Position numbers and translations under genes: made by a program. This document shows positions 1 to 10,479 of a stretch of DNA of 64,000 bases, piece after piece (position 1 is the first letter of the stretch; the number at the start of each line of letters is the position of its first letter). Origin of the DNA: Microglena sp. YARC (taxonomy: Eukaryota > Chlorophyta > Chlorophyceae > Chlamydomonadales > Chlamydomonadaceae); assembly GCA_022414725.1 (NCBI GenBank), contig CM039463.1, positions 22,267,511-22,331,510 on the forward strand, read 5' to 3'. The notes under the pieces were generated by a model. It was given only the letters and a program-made list of their open reading frames with translations. It had not been told where the DNA came from and did not search any database.

Positions 1-2369
1 TACGCCCCCGGCAACCTGCTCGGCCGCGGTCTCAGTTGGGATTCCAAGCAACTCATCTGCTTGCAGACATCTGAAGGAGCGTCCAAACAATGCGGGTGCG
101 TTTGGTTTGATATGCATGGTCTCTGGTTATTTGATATGTATAGTCTTGTGCTGACCGTTTATTTATTTCATTTAACCCTGCATTCACAAGCTGGGTTGTG
201 CAGATGTATGTTATGCAAGTGATCAGCCCGTGCCATTGTTGGTGTGGTAGGTGTTCCCCTAGGCTTCATATGCTGTGTCTAACAATTGATGTAGTTGGTC
301 CCCTATACACTTAGTCCTGTACTTTCTTTGCTTGTTTCCCAGGTTTGGCTGCGATCCGCCTGAGAATCCTCAGGCTCAGATTGAGGCCTTGATGCTTGCT
401 TACCCTGCGTACGCCCCTAGCATCCTAGCTGCTGGTGGTGGGGATTCCTTTAACTACTGTGAGGATGGATGCTACATCCCTTCTGGCTCACGTAAGAATA
501 GATCCCTCCGTTCCTTTCATGAACCCTGCATACCAACCACATTCTGCATGTGTGTATGTGTGTGTGTGGGGGGGTGTGGGGGGGGGTTCCTCGTCCTGTT
601 TCCACATCTCCTCATTAGCGTGCGCACTTGCTACTCAAGTATGTTTTGAACTGTATTTAACTAAACAACCTAGGTGGTAGAATCCTGGCCTGGAAAGTTC
701 AAGGTCACGATGTGGTTCAAGCTACCATAACATTGTCAAGGGCAAGTAATGCCTTGTCTACTTCAAAAATAGATGTTAAATCTAAATCCGAACAGTAAGC
801 GCCAGTAATAGATGCAAGCCCTGAGATACCGTTTACATAGCGATGGTGCCTCTCCCTGTGATTTTCTTCCGCCTCATGCCATGTTCTCCCTCTTGCCCTC
901 ACAGCTGGTGCTCCCTATGACCCCTTCCTGGAGGCAACGGCTGCTGGATTCCGTGGGTTCAAGGCTGGTGTTGAGGCTGTGTGTGCACGCACCTGTGCAT
1001 GGTACCGCACGATCAGGGACACTGCTGGTGAAGGAGGCATGGACTACTATCTGGCTGAGTCTCAGAAGCCTGACAGTGACCTCAGGTAGGCTCACTCTCT
1101 TATTGTGGGAGCAGTGACTCCAGCTAGGGGCACTCTCTTATTGTGGGGACAGTGACTTTAGTAGGTTCATTATGTTATTGTGGGGACAGTGACTTCAGGC
1201 AGGCTCACTCTCTTATTGTGGGGACAGAGACTTCAGGAAGGCTCACTCTCTTATTGTGGGTTGGGTAGGCCTGGTGAGGATTTTGTGCGTTCTTTTGTCA
1301 GTCCTGTCCAAGGGGAGGCAAGCTACATTGTGATTCACATAGGAGGGGTGCCCTGCTTGTTGTTGCTCCTGCACCACTGCCTAAGCACGTGCTACCCGCT
1401 GTCCCACAGGTATGTGATGACTGCTGAGGACAAGACTGCCTTTGAGCAAGCGTGTGCTGTTGATGCGAGTGAATTCTTTGGCTTCACCGGCCGAAAGGAG
1501 GCGGATTCCAAATCTGAAGGACCTGTTGGCGGCTTCTACTGGTGGCAGTTCCGAAACAACTACAAGCCCAAGTACAAGTACCAGGCAGTGGTTCTGCAGG
1601 TTAGTAAGCGCTTGTCGTGGAGCTTGTGCTTGTGGCAGTAACAACGTGAATACGAGCTGCACCTTGTACATCTTGCTTCCATACACTTCGTGTATTTACC
1701 TCGTACCATTGCACCCTGCCTCCTCTGCAGTCTGCCCAGACAGCCTACTTCACAGCTGTTGTGATGGCCAAGATTGCTTGCGTCATTGCCAACAAGACCC
1801 GCAAGCTGTCCATCGTCCACCAGGGCATGATGGGGAACAGGTTAGCTGTGTGCTGTGCCTGCTGATTTTTTGCCTATCTCCACAATTTTGTTACTACCCC
1901 TGTGCTGCACTTCTGGCGGCATTTTGGGACACAGTAATCGTTTGTACAGGTTTCAAATTTTGGTGTGAACCAAACCACATTGTTTTTGAAGCCCCCAAAC
2001 TCAATAGATGCGAGACGTTAAGCACATAGGAATCATCATAGGCTGCAGGATATGTTATTATAGAGCCCTTAGCTTACATGCTTTGCCATATGTGACTTCA
2101 CTTCACTTTGATCATATCTAGATCTGGCTGAACTGGAAACCCCTGTGCCTAACAGCACCCTCAATTAATGTATAGCTGAACACCTGGGTGGCCTGCATAG
2201 CATGTAATCAGCTTGGGAGTAGTCTAGTAGTTGTCTACTTGCCTTTCCCATTTTGATTGGGCTAGTTGGTCACAGATTGCATGAGTACTACACTGTGAAG
2301 AATGGGATTACCTATCCTACCTATCCCACAGCCGGTGCTTAAGATCTGACGAGGCAGTCAACAATGTGT

Positions 2370-2400
<31 letters not shown>

Positions 2401-2970
2401 GTAACTCGAGCTGCTCAGGTGGTCGATAGGAAGGCCAGGCAGATAAATACCTTTGCTGTCATTTCAAATTTCCCTCTCGAATTATGCCTTGAGCAATACT
2501 GCACGCCCTTAGTCCAACTTCCTTAGTTCAAATCTTGGGCATGGGTGGAATGTTTTAGAAAAGTTTCTTAGTCATTTTAAGCTACACAGCTATTCAGCTG
2601 AGTCAGCTGCCGCAGAACCAGACCCAGATCAACGGATTCCTGTCTGTCTAATCATGATTCTCTATCAGAATTTTGCATCCCGTAAGGGAGTCGACTGAAA
2701 GTTGGGCCAAACGGACGACAGGATATTTGGGCGTCGATTCTAGTCCTGAAAAGTAAAACCCCCGCAGAACTGACCAATTAGTTCTACCCTGGTAGATAGA
2801 GGAATCTGCAATCTTTCATTTTGACACTCCTGCCTTTGCTAACGTTATGTTCTTCCTCCTACTGCAGGATTGTCATCTACTCCATCATCTTCGAAATCGT
2901 CATTGTCATCCTGATTGTGTAAGTATTTGCCTCCATGGATGTGTGTTGGGATTTTTGCCTTGACTTGTGC

Positions 2971-3003
<33 letters not shown>

Positions 3004-4393
3004 AGAATAAAGTTTGCAGACAGCATGTTTGGAAATTGTTTTTTTCACCCCTCCCCCCCCCCGAGGCTTCATACCTTCATACCTTCACAAAGTTATTCAG
3101 TTTTTTTTATTTTTACAACTTTCTTGGGTAGCTTTGTAGTCCATGCCCTTGGAGGAGATGACTCAGGTATGAAAAGGACTGAAGGCGTTATATATCTGTC
3201 TATCTATCATTATCATTATCATGGTTTAATTGACTCAAATTGTATTCTGGAGCCTGATGGTCTGCTAGGGTGTGGCGGTGGGTGGGGTGGGGGGTGGGGG
3301 GGGGCTAGACCCCAGGCTTGACTGCTTAAGGATCTTTGTCAGTTAGGCTGAATACCGCACGTGCGCAACGCGATCGTATGCGCGTTATGAATCTTGATCC
3401 TCACCAGGTACCAGAATTCAGAATGCTCACACGATCGCGTTGTGCGTGTGCGTTTTCAGCCTAATTGCCGTTCGTGCGACACTGGCGAGGGTGTAGGTGG
3501 CGTACAGCTGGATGTGCCTTCCAGGGCACCCACCAATAACAAACTCGGTGTAGCCGACTAGCGGTTGCAGATTTTTACTCGTCACGACGAGCCCTTCTCG
3601 ACGGTGTACTTAGTACGCTCAAAACTCCGCACTGGCAAGAAAGTTACGATGTACAGATAAAGTTGGGAAACAGTCGGACCCCCTCCCCCCCCCCCCTCTA
3701 TCTCAGCCGCATGTGGGTGTATGGACATGATTTTTTTATCCACTGTTGCTCGCGGTTCTCTATCCGTATCGAACTTACAACATATTTTTTATTGTCCCCC
3801 CCCCTCGACTTGTGCCATTTATTTCCTTGTGTACCATATTTAACTACCGCTAGTATTTTCAAATCGTAAAACATTGTGCTAGAGAGGACTCCACCATGTG
3901 CAACGTAACGGCTCGCCACCACGATCAGCTTCAAGGTTTCTAATATTTCTCCTCTCTGCTGTACTGTTACACTGTGTACAACTGCACTGTTACACTGTCT
4001 GTATACTATGTACAGTGTTGTACATATGGAGTTCAGTCGTGCACCAGGAAGATGTAATCATCACATTGGTTATGCACGTGGGGTTTGTGGTTCAGCGTGC
4101 CAAGATGTTGGTATTGCATAACTGTATGTAGTCGGGTCAGTGTTGTGGAGTGGCTATTACATGTGCTTTGCAGTGTTCCCTCTATGATCCCCCCTCCCCC
4201 TCAATCCACTCATGCGTTGGCCTGCAGGTATGCCCCTCCCCTGAACACTGTCTTCACAACGGAGCCTTTGTACGGAGCTCACTTCTTCATGGGTCTCCCA
4301 TGGGCTCTGTTGCTGCTAACCTATGACGAGATCAGGAAGTGGCATATTCGCACGTTCCCAGGGGGCTTTGCTGATCGCATCACCTTCTGGTAG
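1..4393 (+). CDS. P2C-type P-type ATPase (Na+/K+-ATPase alpha-like), C-terminal seven exons
   Basis: Cation-pumping P-type ATPase of the plasma membrane; only the last 313 codons lie in the window and the gene continues to the left. Exons by reading phase: 1-95, 343-491, 905-1085, 1410-1599, 1731-1840, 2868-2918, 4228-4393 (stop TAG 4391-4393). They total 942 bases, an exact multiple of three, and every junction is phase-consistent with GT-AG ends (donors GTGCGT, GTAAGA, GTAGGC, GTTAGT, GTTAGC, GTAAGT). Family-diagnostic pieces are QTAYFTAVVMAKIACVIANK (like M8 of Na+/K+-ATPase), the small hydrophobic exon IVIYSIIFEIVIVILIV (M9), and PWALLLLTYDEIRKW (M10, with the conserved YDE.RK) before a short C-terminus. 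The catalytic P and N domains lie outside the window. More than 200 residues precede M8 with no obvious membrane segment, so the M7-M8 loop looks far longer than in animals. Whether it moves Na+, K+ or H+ cannot be read from this part. Confidence 0.85.
1072..1260 (+). repeat. Tandem repeat of the exon-3 donor junction (5 copies, 37-38 bp)
   Basis: The end of exon 3 plus the start of its intron (GACAGTGACCTCAG, then gtaggctcactctcttattg) recurs at about 1110, 1148, 1185 and 1223. Only the first copy has the GT used as donor. In the others the bases after CAG or TAG differ (cagcta, ttagta, caggca, caggaa). It is thus a minisatellite seeded by the exon/intron boundary itself. Confidence 0.9.
2365..2401 (+). 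repeat. (GT)n followed by poly-G, in pump-gene intron 5
   Basis: A GT dinucleotide run grades into 18 G. The rest of this 1-kb intron (1841-2867) shows no coding or repeat structure that I can name. Confidence 0.9.
2973..3001 (+). repeat. Poly-G run of 29, last intron of pump gene
   Basis: Uninterrupted G homopolymer about 55 bp after the donor of the last intron. It is one of at least seven G/C homopolymers of 14 or more bases in the window. Exact lengths in an assembly are unreliable. Confidence 0.9.
3343..3464. mobile_element. MITE with ~37-bp terminal inverted repeats and TA flanks
   Basis: The left end TTAGGCTGAATACCGCAC... is matched by the inverted right end ...GTGCGTTTTCAGCCTAA. The pairing continues through the inner parts CAACGCGATCGTATG and CACACGATCGCGTTG, leaving a loop of about 45 bp. 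Taking GGCTGAA as the true end gives a TA dinucleotide on both sides, as Tc1/mariner elements duplicate. There is no coding capacity, so it is non-autonomous. It sits in the last intron of the pump gene. Confidence 0.75.
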
Positions 4394-5335
4394 AGCAGAA
4401 GTTGTGTGTGTGGGGTGTGTGGTGTGGGGGGGCTTTTTGATGATGTCTTAATTCTTGCTACCGTTTGCTATGGAGATTTTGCTCCTATTGATTGTTTTCT
4501 GGTCCAGATTGGGGTTCCCCAGTTTCTTAGGGCCTGGCTAGCTATATGAATACGTCGCTCCACTCATCAGTGCAGCTTATTTTCAGGGATGCACACTGTG
4601 CCCACCCCTAGTTCAAGCCGTCATCTTCTTAGTTTGTCTAATTGGATGCTAGAAAGGCTTTCATATGAATTAGCAAGCTTAGCCTTGCGCCCCTGACCAG
4701 AGAGGGCTTCGTTGGAGCTGCAACGTGATCACCGTTGGAAAATAGGCTTTTATTAATTGGTCGAGGAAGTAGATGACTTGCAAGTGGCCATGGGGTTGAT
4801 GTGTGCAACACCTTCCGGTAAAAAGGGAGAGCTTTGGGGCTTATGGTGTGGCAAATATCATCAACCGCTACGTTGCAACCGCTGTTGAAACAGCCTTATC
4901 TACGCGATTATCCTGATCAACATACCTTTGACATATATTTTTCGTGGGGTGTCCGTTTCACCAACGAATCTCCTACAGTTTTTCTCGCTTTGGGGGTTGA
5001 CAGAATGCGTTCCGGTGAAGTTATGTCGTTGGAGGTAAAGGAATTTTGCATGCTATTAGTCAGTTCTCGCAGGTAGTCAGTGATTGTTTTTCTGGAATTG
5101 TAACCATCATCACAAACAGGGTTGTTTTGACTATGTCCGTGTCAGAAATATTGCCCCCACAAGAGGGTATCAATTGCAGAAAGGCCCCCAATGCCCTGGA
5201 TAGTGTACACCATAACTGGCGGGCTAGCGATCTATACGAAGAAGTTAAGGCCTATCAATACGCCAAGCATTTAGCTTCCAGCATTTGCAAAGGCAAGGAC
5301 TCCAGTTGCTAATCCATGATTTTCCTAATTTGAGG
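4394..5335. other. Downstream of pump gene; no gene recognised
   Basis: Contains the 3' UTR of the pump gene and then sequence without a recognisable product. Two adjacent open stretches on + (4834-5076 and 5046-5312) are short, have no family motif I know and may be chance or relics. Confidence 0.5.
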
Positions 5336-5344
5336 AAGGGAATG

Positions 5345-5515
5345 ATGCAGGGTAATTCAAAGCGCGCGCTTTTGAGCGCTGACTTTTTGACCCCCTCTGC
5401 GCTTTAAGCGCAGTTTTTTGCAACCCCCTGTGAGCGCAGCAAGCAATTTTTGCGCTTTCTGCACTACAAAGCGCAGTTTTTTTGTTTTCAAGTGCGCTAA
5501 AGCGCTGGCCAATTT
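5345..5515. repeat. Cluster of short GCGC-centred palindromic words
   Basis: Words such as GCGCGCGCTTTTGAGCGC, GCGCTTTAAGCGC, GCGCTTT and AAAGCGC recur in both orientations about every 30-45 bases, so the stretch can fold into several small hairpins. There is no coding frame. Confidence 0.6.
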
Positions 5516-5677
5516 GGCCATTTGAAGTACCCTGGAATGCCGTGAGGTGAACTTGAAAACCGTAGGCGCATGATATGTTGGCGGAAAATAGAGATGGCGG
5601 ATGGCACCCAAAAGGGGCTAAAATCATGGCGGATTTTAAGGTTGGCGGATGTTACAGATTAGGAGTGCTCCATAAAT

Positions 5678-5898
5678 TTTCAATATTAGAGTTGTTACAC
5701 AGTGAAGACTGAAGTAGAAGAAGGAAGCACACGACGAGTGCGCTTATATCGAAGACGGGAGTCTGCAGGAAGATCCTGTAGACCCGTGTAGGCCACAGCT
5801 AGCCTGTGGCCTAGCGGCAGGCAACACGGGACCTGGAGAGACCAGGCACCGGTATGCATTATGCTGACTCAGTGTCCGACGTATATCGGACAATAACA
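5678..5898 (-). repeat. 3' LTR of element 1
   Basis: 221 bp. It reads TGTTATTGTCCG... on the - strand and ends TATTGAAA, so the canonical TG start is present but the usual CA end is not. I count four mismatches to the partner LTR (about 98% identity), so the insertion is fairly recent. Confidence 0.85.
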
Positions 5899-7345
5899 CC
5901 CCCCCCCAACTTGAGGTATTCTTGAGCTCAAGAATTCCTGAAGTTAACTGAGGGGCATAAGAAATCAATAAAGATATAAAATAAATACAATGACTGAGAG
6001 CTGGTCTGCTTCGGTCAAGAACTTCGACAATAAGATTATTCAGGTCAAGACTAAAGGGAAGGAAGCACTTGGAAAGTCTCGAAGTCAGTAAGTCACTATA
6101 TGTGGCTGTACATTGGTTAGGCTTGTCAAGAGATCAGATGTAAGGTAATCTGGACTGTGGCAAGGCACAGTCAAGGTGGTAATCTTATCTAAGAACTCTA
6201 AATCACTGATCTAGGTTGGTAGCTTTTAAAGAGCTGCCAGGCCGGTACAGACTTTAAACTAAAGGAAGTCTATTAGGGGAAGGAGAATTTATACGGTCAT
6301 ACTTGAGGTAATCTAACCTATTCCCCCTCTGATTGGGAAGTCGAAATCTGCAAAGACTTGTCAAATCAAGAGTCACATCAGGATAACTAAATCAGAGAAT
6401 GGCAGGACTAAGCGTGATATATCCCATCTAGAAGGCAGTTGGGATGCATAAGGTCAGCATACTATTCCCCCCATAATTTGGGGGCTCTAAATGAATCCAC
6501 AAATTACGGATGACATTATGAGATATAACTGAAGGTAGACATCCCCCGCTAGCTCACAACTATCCGTCTACATTGAGGGATAGGGTGAGATACTTCCAGT
6601 ATCAATTATAAGGTATAAGAAGGTGGGCTTGACAGTAAATACAACTGTCTTCCAGAGGGGAGGCACATGCTAAGAAGTCATTTGAAAACTGCATGTTACT
6701 ATAGGGCCAGGTGGGCAAGAAAACTAGCCAAACTGCTGTGTTAGTACATGGCAGGACAGGATTTAAATTCCTAGAGTGTTCATCGCTATTAAAAAATGAC
6801 AAGCAGGTCAGGGGGCACATTTAAATGCCAGGTGCTGGGATGTCATCCAGGGTCAGTAGCTGCTAGAGTTGTCGCCATGTTGCTGGGAGCTGTTGAGAAG
6901 GTAAAGGGCCTGCCGGGGAACTGCAGGCCATTTGCGTACTTCTAGGGAGCTGCTGGGGAAGTCAATTGGACTCTACTAGGGAGGTGCCAGGTGGGTAGGA
7001 ATTGCTGTTTAATTCATATGGAGTGAGTGTAACCATGACTGCTGCAGAAAGGCGCAGACCAGGATGGCTGCAGATCAGGGAAGCTGCAAATCAGAGTGGC
7101 TGCAGATCAGTTCAAAGACAATTAATTCAGCAAGCAAGGGTATCGCTCACATGTGCTGGGGATCTGCATGTGAATGAAGGTCAATGTAATCATTACATGG
7201 TGATCTGCATAGAACAGCGGTACTTGCGGTTTATGCAAGTCAGTGTGCAGATCAGATCATAATACTTAGATCAGCGCAGCATGAGGTAATCAGATCAGTG
7301 CATTCCCCTTGTTTAGTGAGGGTATCGCTCACTCACAAGTTTCAT

Positions 7346-8892
7346 CTATCCTGTGTCCACCAGGATGTGTGGCTCCTTGGGTGTCTTGTGACGGTGATGT
7401 GGACAGGGCAGAGGGGAAATGCCTTGGGAGACAGGGGTGATGTGAGGATGGTTGATGGTTTTCTCCCATGCTATCAGAGCGTCAGTGGGAGTGGGAGGTG
7501 TGGTTACGTGCTCAGTGGATGTGGATGTGTTGTACGATGTGGAGGTTGATGTGTCTGATGTGTGTGAGGTGGATGTGTCTGATGTGCGTGAGGTGGATGT
7601 GTCTGATGTGTGTGAGGTGGATGTGTGTGAGGTGGATGTACTGGATGTACTAGCATAGGTCCGAAGGTCCCCCTCATGCAAGTGAACATCATCACTATCA
7701 CTATCGGCAGCAAGGTATTCTTCCCCACCATGGGCAGTGGTGAGAGTGGGATCAGAGTCGGCAGACGTGTCCTCATCAGGGGCACAGGATGGTGCAGCAT
7801 GTGATATCATGGAATACCAGTTATCATGGGATTGGGCACTATCTTCATCTGCTTGGTCCATCCAGTCTGGTCTATCAATCAGGTCCCCCCCATGCAAGTG
7901 AGGATCATCAAGAGAGTTGCACCCATCAGGAGCTGTGGTGGATATGGGGGCAGAGTGAGATGGAAGCACTTCAGCATTAGTCTGACTTGCATAGCTATCA
8001 ATCAGGTTCCCTCCATGTAAGTGAGGATCATCAAGAGAGGTGCACCTATCAGGAGATGTGGTGGTGTGGGGCAGAGTGAGATGGAAGCACTGCAGCATTA
8101 GTCTGACTTGCATAGGTCCTAAGGCCCCCCCCATGCAAGTGAGGGTCAGGAGGACAGGTGTCCCCAACAGCAGTGCAGAGTGCTGTGGTGGGTGTGTAAG
8201 GGACAGAGTCGACCTCATCAGGGTCATATGTAAGACGTCCCGTCTGCTCAAGTTCTAATTGCAGGTTAGGGTGGAGGTGCAGGCTCGGGTACAGGGGTCC
8301 CCCATGCAAGCGAATAGCATTATCATTAGATATGGAATGGTGGCTCAAGATTGTGGATGTGGGAAACCCAGTCTTCACCAAGTTATCATGGATTCTCTGA
8401 ATGGTCATCTCTTGGATTTGATTTTCCATGTATTGTTGCTTACATTGCATGTCTGCGAGTGCATACTGCAATTGGGAAATGATGGGATTGGGAGCAGTGT
8501 CTACTTTGGGGGGCAGGGATAGTCCTAGGGCAGAGATAGTCCTAGGGGCAGAGATAGCCCTAGGTTTGTTGGGTTTCCTAGGGGTGTGGATATTGGGTTT
8601 CCTAGGGGTGTGGATTTTGGGTGTCCCTAGGGCCAGTGATCATTTTACCACTAGTGTTACTGCTGGGGATCATCCCACTGTCCTCCTGGAAGATCTCCTT
8701 CAAGGTCTCCTGCAAGATCTCCTTCAAGGTCTCCTTCAAGGTTAAAGTGGCTCCTTCAAGGTCATGATGTTCACACGTCTCGAAGGGGAGGGATAGCGAC
8801 GGGTAAAGTGAAGTCCAGCGAGAGCGTCCGCAAATGACGATCAGATTTCCCCCCATTCCGGCTGTGCGCGGGTAGGGCTGCCGGAATGCCAA
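7346..8892 (-). pseudogene. Internal reading frames of element 1 with repeated HLHGG motif
   Basis: The longest - strand frames are 8251-7346 (301 codons), 8471-8049 (140) and 8892-8602 (96). They overlap in different frames, so a single protein is not intact. The translated product carries the motif DPHLHGG followed by LID or LRTYAS several times, produced by a tandem DNA repeat of about 115-120 bp (marker CCATGCAAGTGAGG on +). A Ser/Thr/His-rich tail encoded by a 12-18-bp repeat follows. I recognise no gag, protease or polymerase motif. It could be a degenerate gag-like protein or simply an open frame of a repeat. Confidence 0.45.
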
Positions 8893-8919
8893 GGAGAAAT
8901 TCTCAGAGTTGCAAAGGCA

Positions 8920-9166
8920 AGAGGGAGGGGGGGGGGGGGGGGGGAGGGGGGGGGAGGGAAGAGAATGTGGAGGGGGAGGGGTGGAGGGAGGAGGCTAGAG
9001 GAGGAGGGAGAGGTGGAGGAGGAGGTGAGGAGGGAGTCTGGGGCTTGTGAAGCTTGTCAGTTCTTCAGTCTTGGTCGTGTGTTCGGAGGCAAGGGGAGGT
9101 GGTGTTGACAGCGAAGGGGATCCGAATGGATCCGATTTGTGAAATGCGTTTGGTAGTAGCAGGGGG

Positions 9167-9203
<37 letters not shown>
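8920..9203 (+). repeat. G-rich low-complexity tract within element 1
   Basis: Runs of G and GGGA/GGAGGA up to a long homopolymer at about 9165-9203. It lies near the 5' end (right side) of the element, where a leader is expected. Confidence 0.85.
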
Positions 9204-9547
9204 CGTGCAGAGCTGAATATCTGTGCACCAACAATCTCGGAGGATTGGTAACGCTGTGTATGATCTAGTGAGTTAGCAACTCACTTCAAAGATCTACGGA
9301 GACTCCTGGACTGCGTCTACTTGGCGTCTTGGACGGATTGTAGAGACAACGGGAGAGTTGTTTGGGCAGTAGGCGAGGCAGCGCAGGCAGTAGATTCCTC
9401 ACGACGAAGCGTAGGCAATCCAGGGCCAAAAGCAGTACTCAAGCCGTCGAGCTAGTCTGAGGGAAAACTATCACCTTGTGCAGGGCAGAAGATCGTCCTT
9501 GGCACAGGCGCAGTGGCGTTGCTTCTCAGCGGTCAGGGCACATGACC

Positions 9548-9768
9548 TTTCAATATTAGAGTTGTTACACAGTGAAGACTGAAGTAGAAGAAGGAAGCAC
9601 ACGACGAGTGCGCTTATATCGAAGACGGGAGTCTGCAGGAAGATCCTGCAGACCCGTGTAGGCCACAGCTAGCCTGTGGTCTAGCGGCAGGCAACACGGG
9701 ACCTGGAGATACCAGGCACCGGTATGCATTATGCCGACTCAGTGTCCGACGTATATCGGACAATAACA
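9548..9768 (-). repeat. 5' LTR of element 1
   Basis: 221-bp partner of the repeat at 5678-5898. It ends at the internal ...GACAATAACA and is followed directly by the duplicated target TAAAT. No promoter element could be assigned with confidence. Confidence 0.85.
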
Positions 9769-10000
9769 TAAATTGGCCCAGGGTACCAATGGCGGATGGC
9801 GGAATCCTTTTTTACATTTTTCCAATTGAAACCAGATTCAAGTGTGACTAAAATGAGTTATTCTGGGCATAACAGGAGTATACAAATATTGGACCTCAGA
9901 AATAAAAAAGAACTCAGTGAAAAAATATTGGACCTGTGTAAAAAATTAGATTGGACCTCTGTGTAAAAACAACTGTGTCACCCTGTGCAAAAAACTTTGG

Positions 10001-10008
10001 GAGGGCTG

Positions 10009-10065
<57 letters not shown>
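10001..10065 (+). repeat. GGGCTGACC + poly-C repeat, copy 1
   Basis: GAGGGCTGAC runs into about 56 C. The same 5' flank (A-run, then G/A-rich, then GGCTGACC) precedes the C-runs at 19361 and, inverted, at 30909-30939 and 32326-32359. Confidence 0.8.
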
Positions 10066-10157
10066 TTAAATATAAAGAAGAGGCATGACTAATATCATTG
10101 GCTTGAAAATTGCCTTGCAGATAGTGCAAGGCAATGTTCAATTCAGACTGTATTTTT

Positions 10158-10205
10158 ACAGTCCAGTGGTAGCCAAATAGGCTAAAGAGACCTGCCCAAC
10201 TGTGC
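10158..10205 (+). repeat. Dispersed ~47-bp motif, copy 1
   Basis: ACAGTCCAGTGGTAGCCAAATAGGCTAAAGAGACCTGCCCAAC-type block (given in pieces: ACAGTCCAG, CAAATAGGCTAAAG, CTGCCCAAC). Other copies are at 10758, 33434, 52889, 56951 and, inverted, 60799. Confidence 0.75.
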
Positions 10206-10479
10206 GACAAGAGGGGACTTGCACTGGGCTAAGCCCCAAGATTCTGACAATTCTGGGCACTGGATTCTGCCAGCTGGGCTAGAACGAAATTGAAAACAAA
10301 AAGAATGAGCAGCCGTCAAGAATGAAGGGAGTTATCTCAATGGAGTTACTACCCCCCCAACTGTGTGTACTGCACTGACCGTATTGGCCTGGCGAAATGT
10401 TGGCGGATGGCCCAATCCGCCAGCGCTCCCTGCCTGAAAAAAATCATTGCTGGCGGACATGTGTCCGATAGATGGAGTG

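Larger units (their letters stand above)
5678..9768 (-). mobile_element. Non-autonomous LTR retrotransposon (element 1), target duplication TAAAT
   Basis: Two 221-bp direct repeats bound a 3.65-kb interior. The base blocks outside are identical (TAAAT at 5673-5677 and 9769-9773), a 5-bp target duplication. A poly-C/polypurine tract immediately inside the left repeat (5899-5907) places the 3' LTR on the left, so the element reads on the - strand. The interior has no protease, integrase, reverse transcriptase or RNase H, so it must depend on other elements. About 50 bp next to the tract (TTGAGGTATTCTTGAGCTCA...) is nearly the same as in the copia element at 34656-40167, which suggests a family relation. 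It was inserted into another dispersed repeat marked by GGCGGATGGCGGA words on both sides (about 5596 and 9790). Confidence 0.85.

Noticed and set aside
2935..3321. 128-codon + strand frame with poly-Gly
   Set aside because: Runs through a poly-G homopolymer inside the last intron of the pump gene and lacks any motif.
7452..7658. Val/Asp- and Trp/Met/Cys-rich + strand frames
   Set aside because: Shadows of a 12-18-bp repeat in the LTR element interior.
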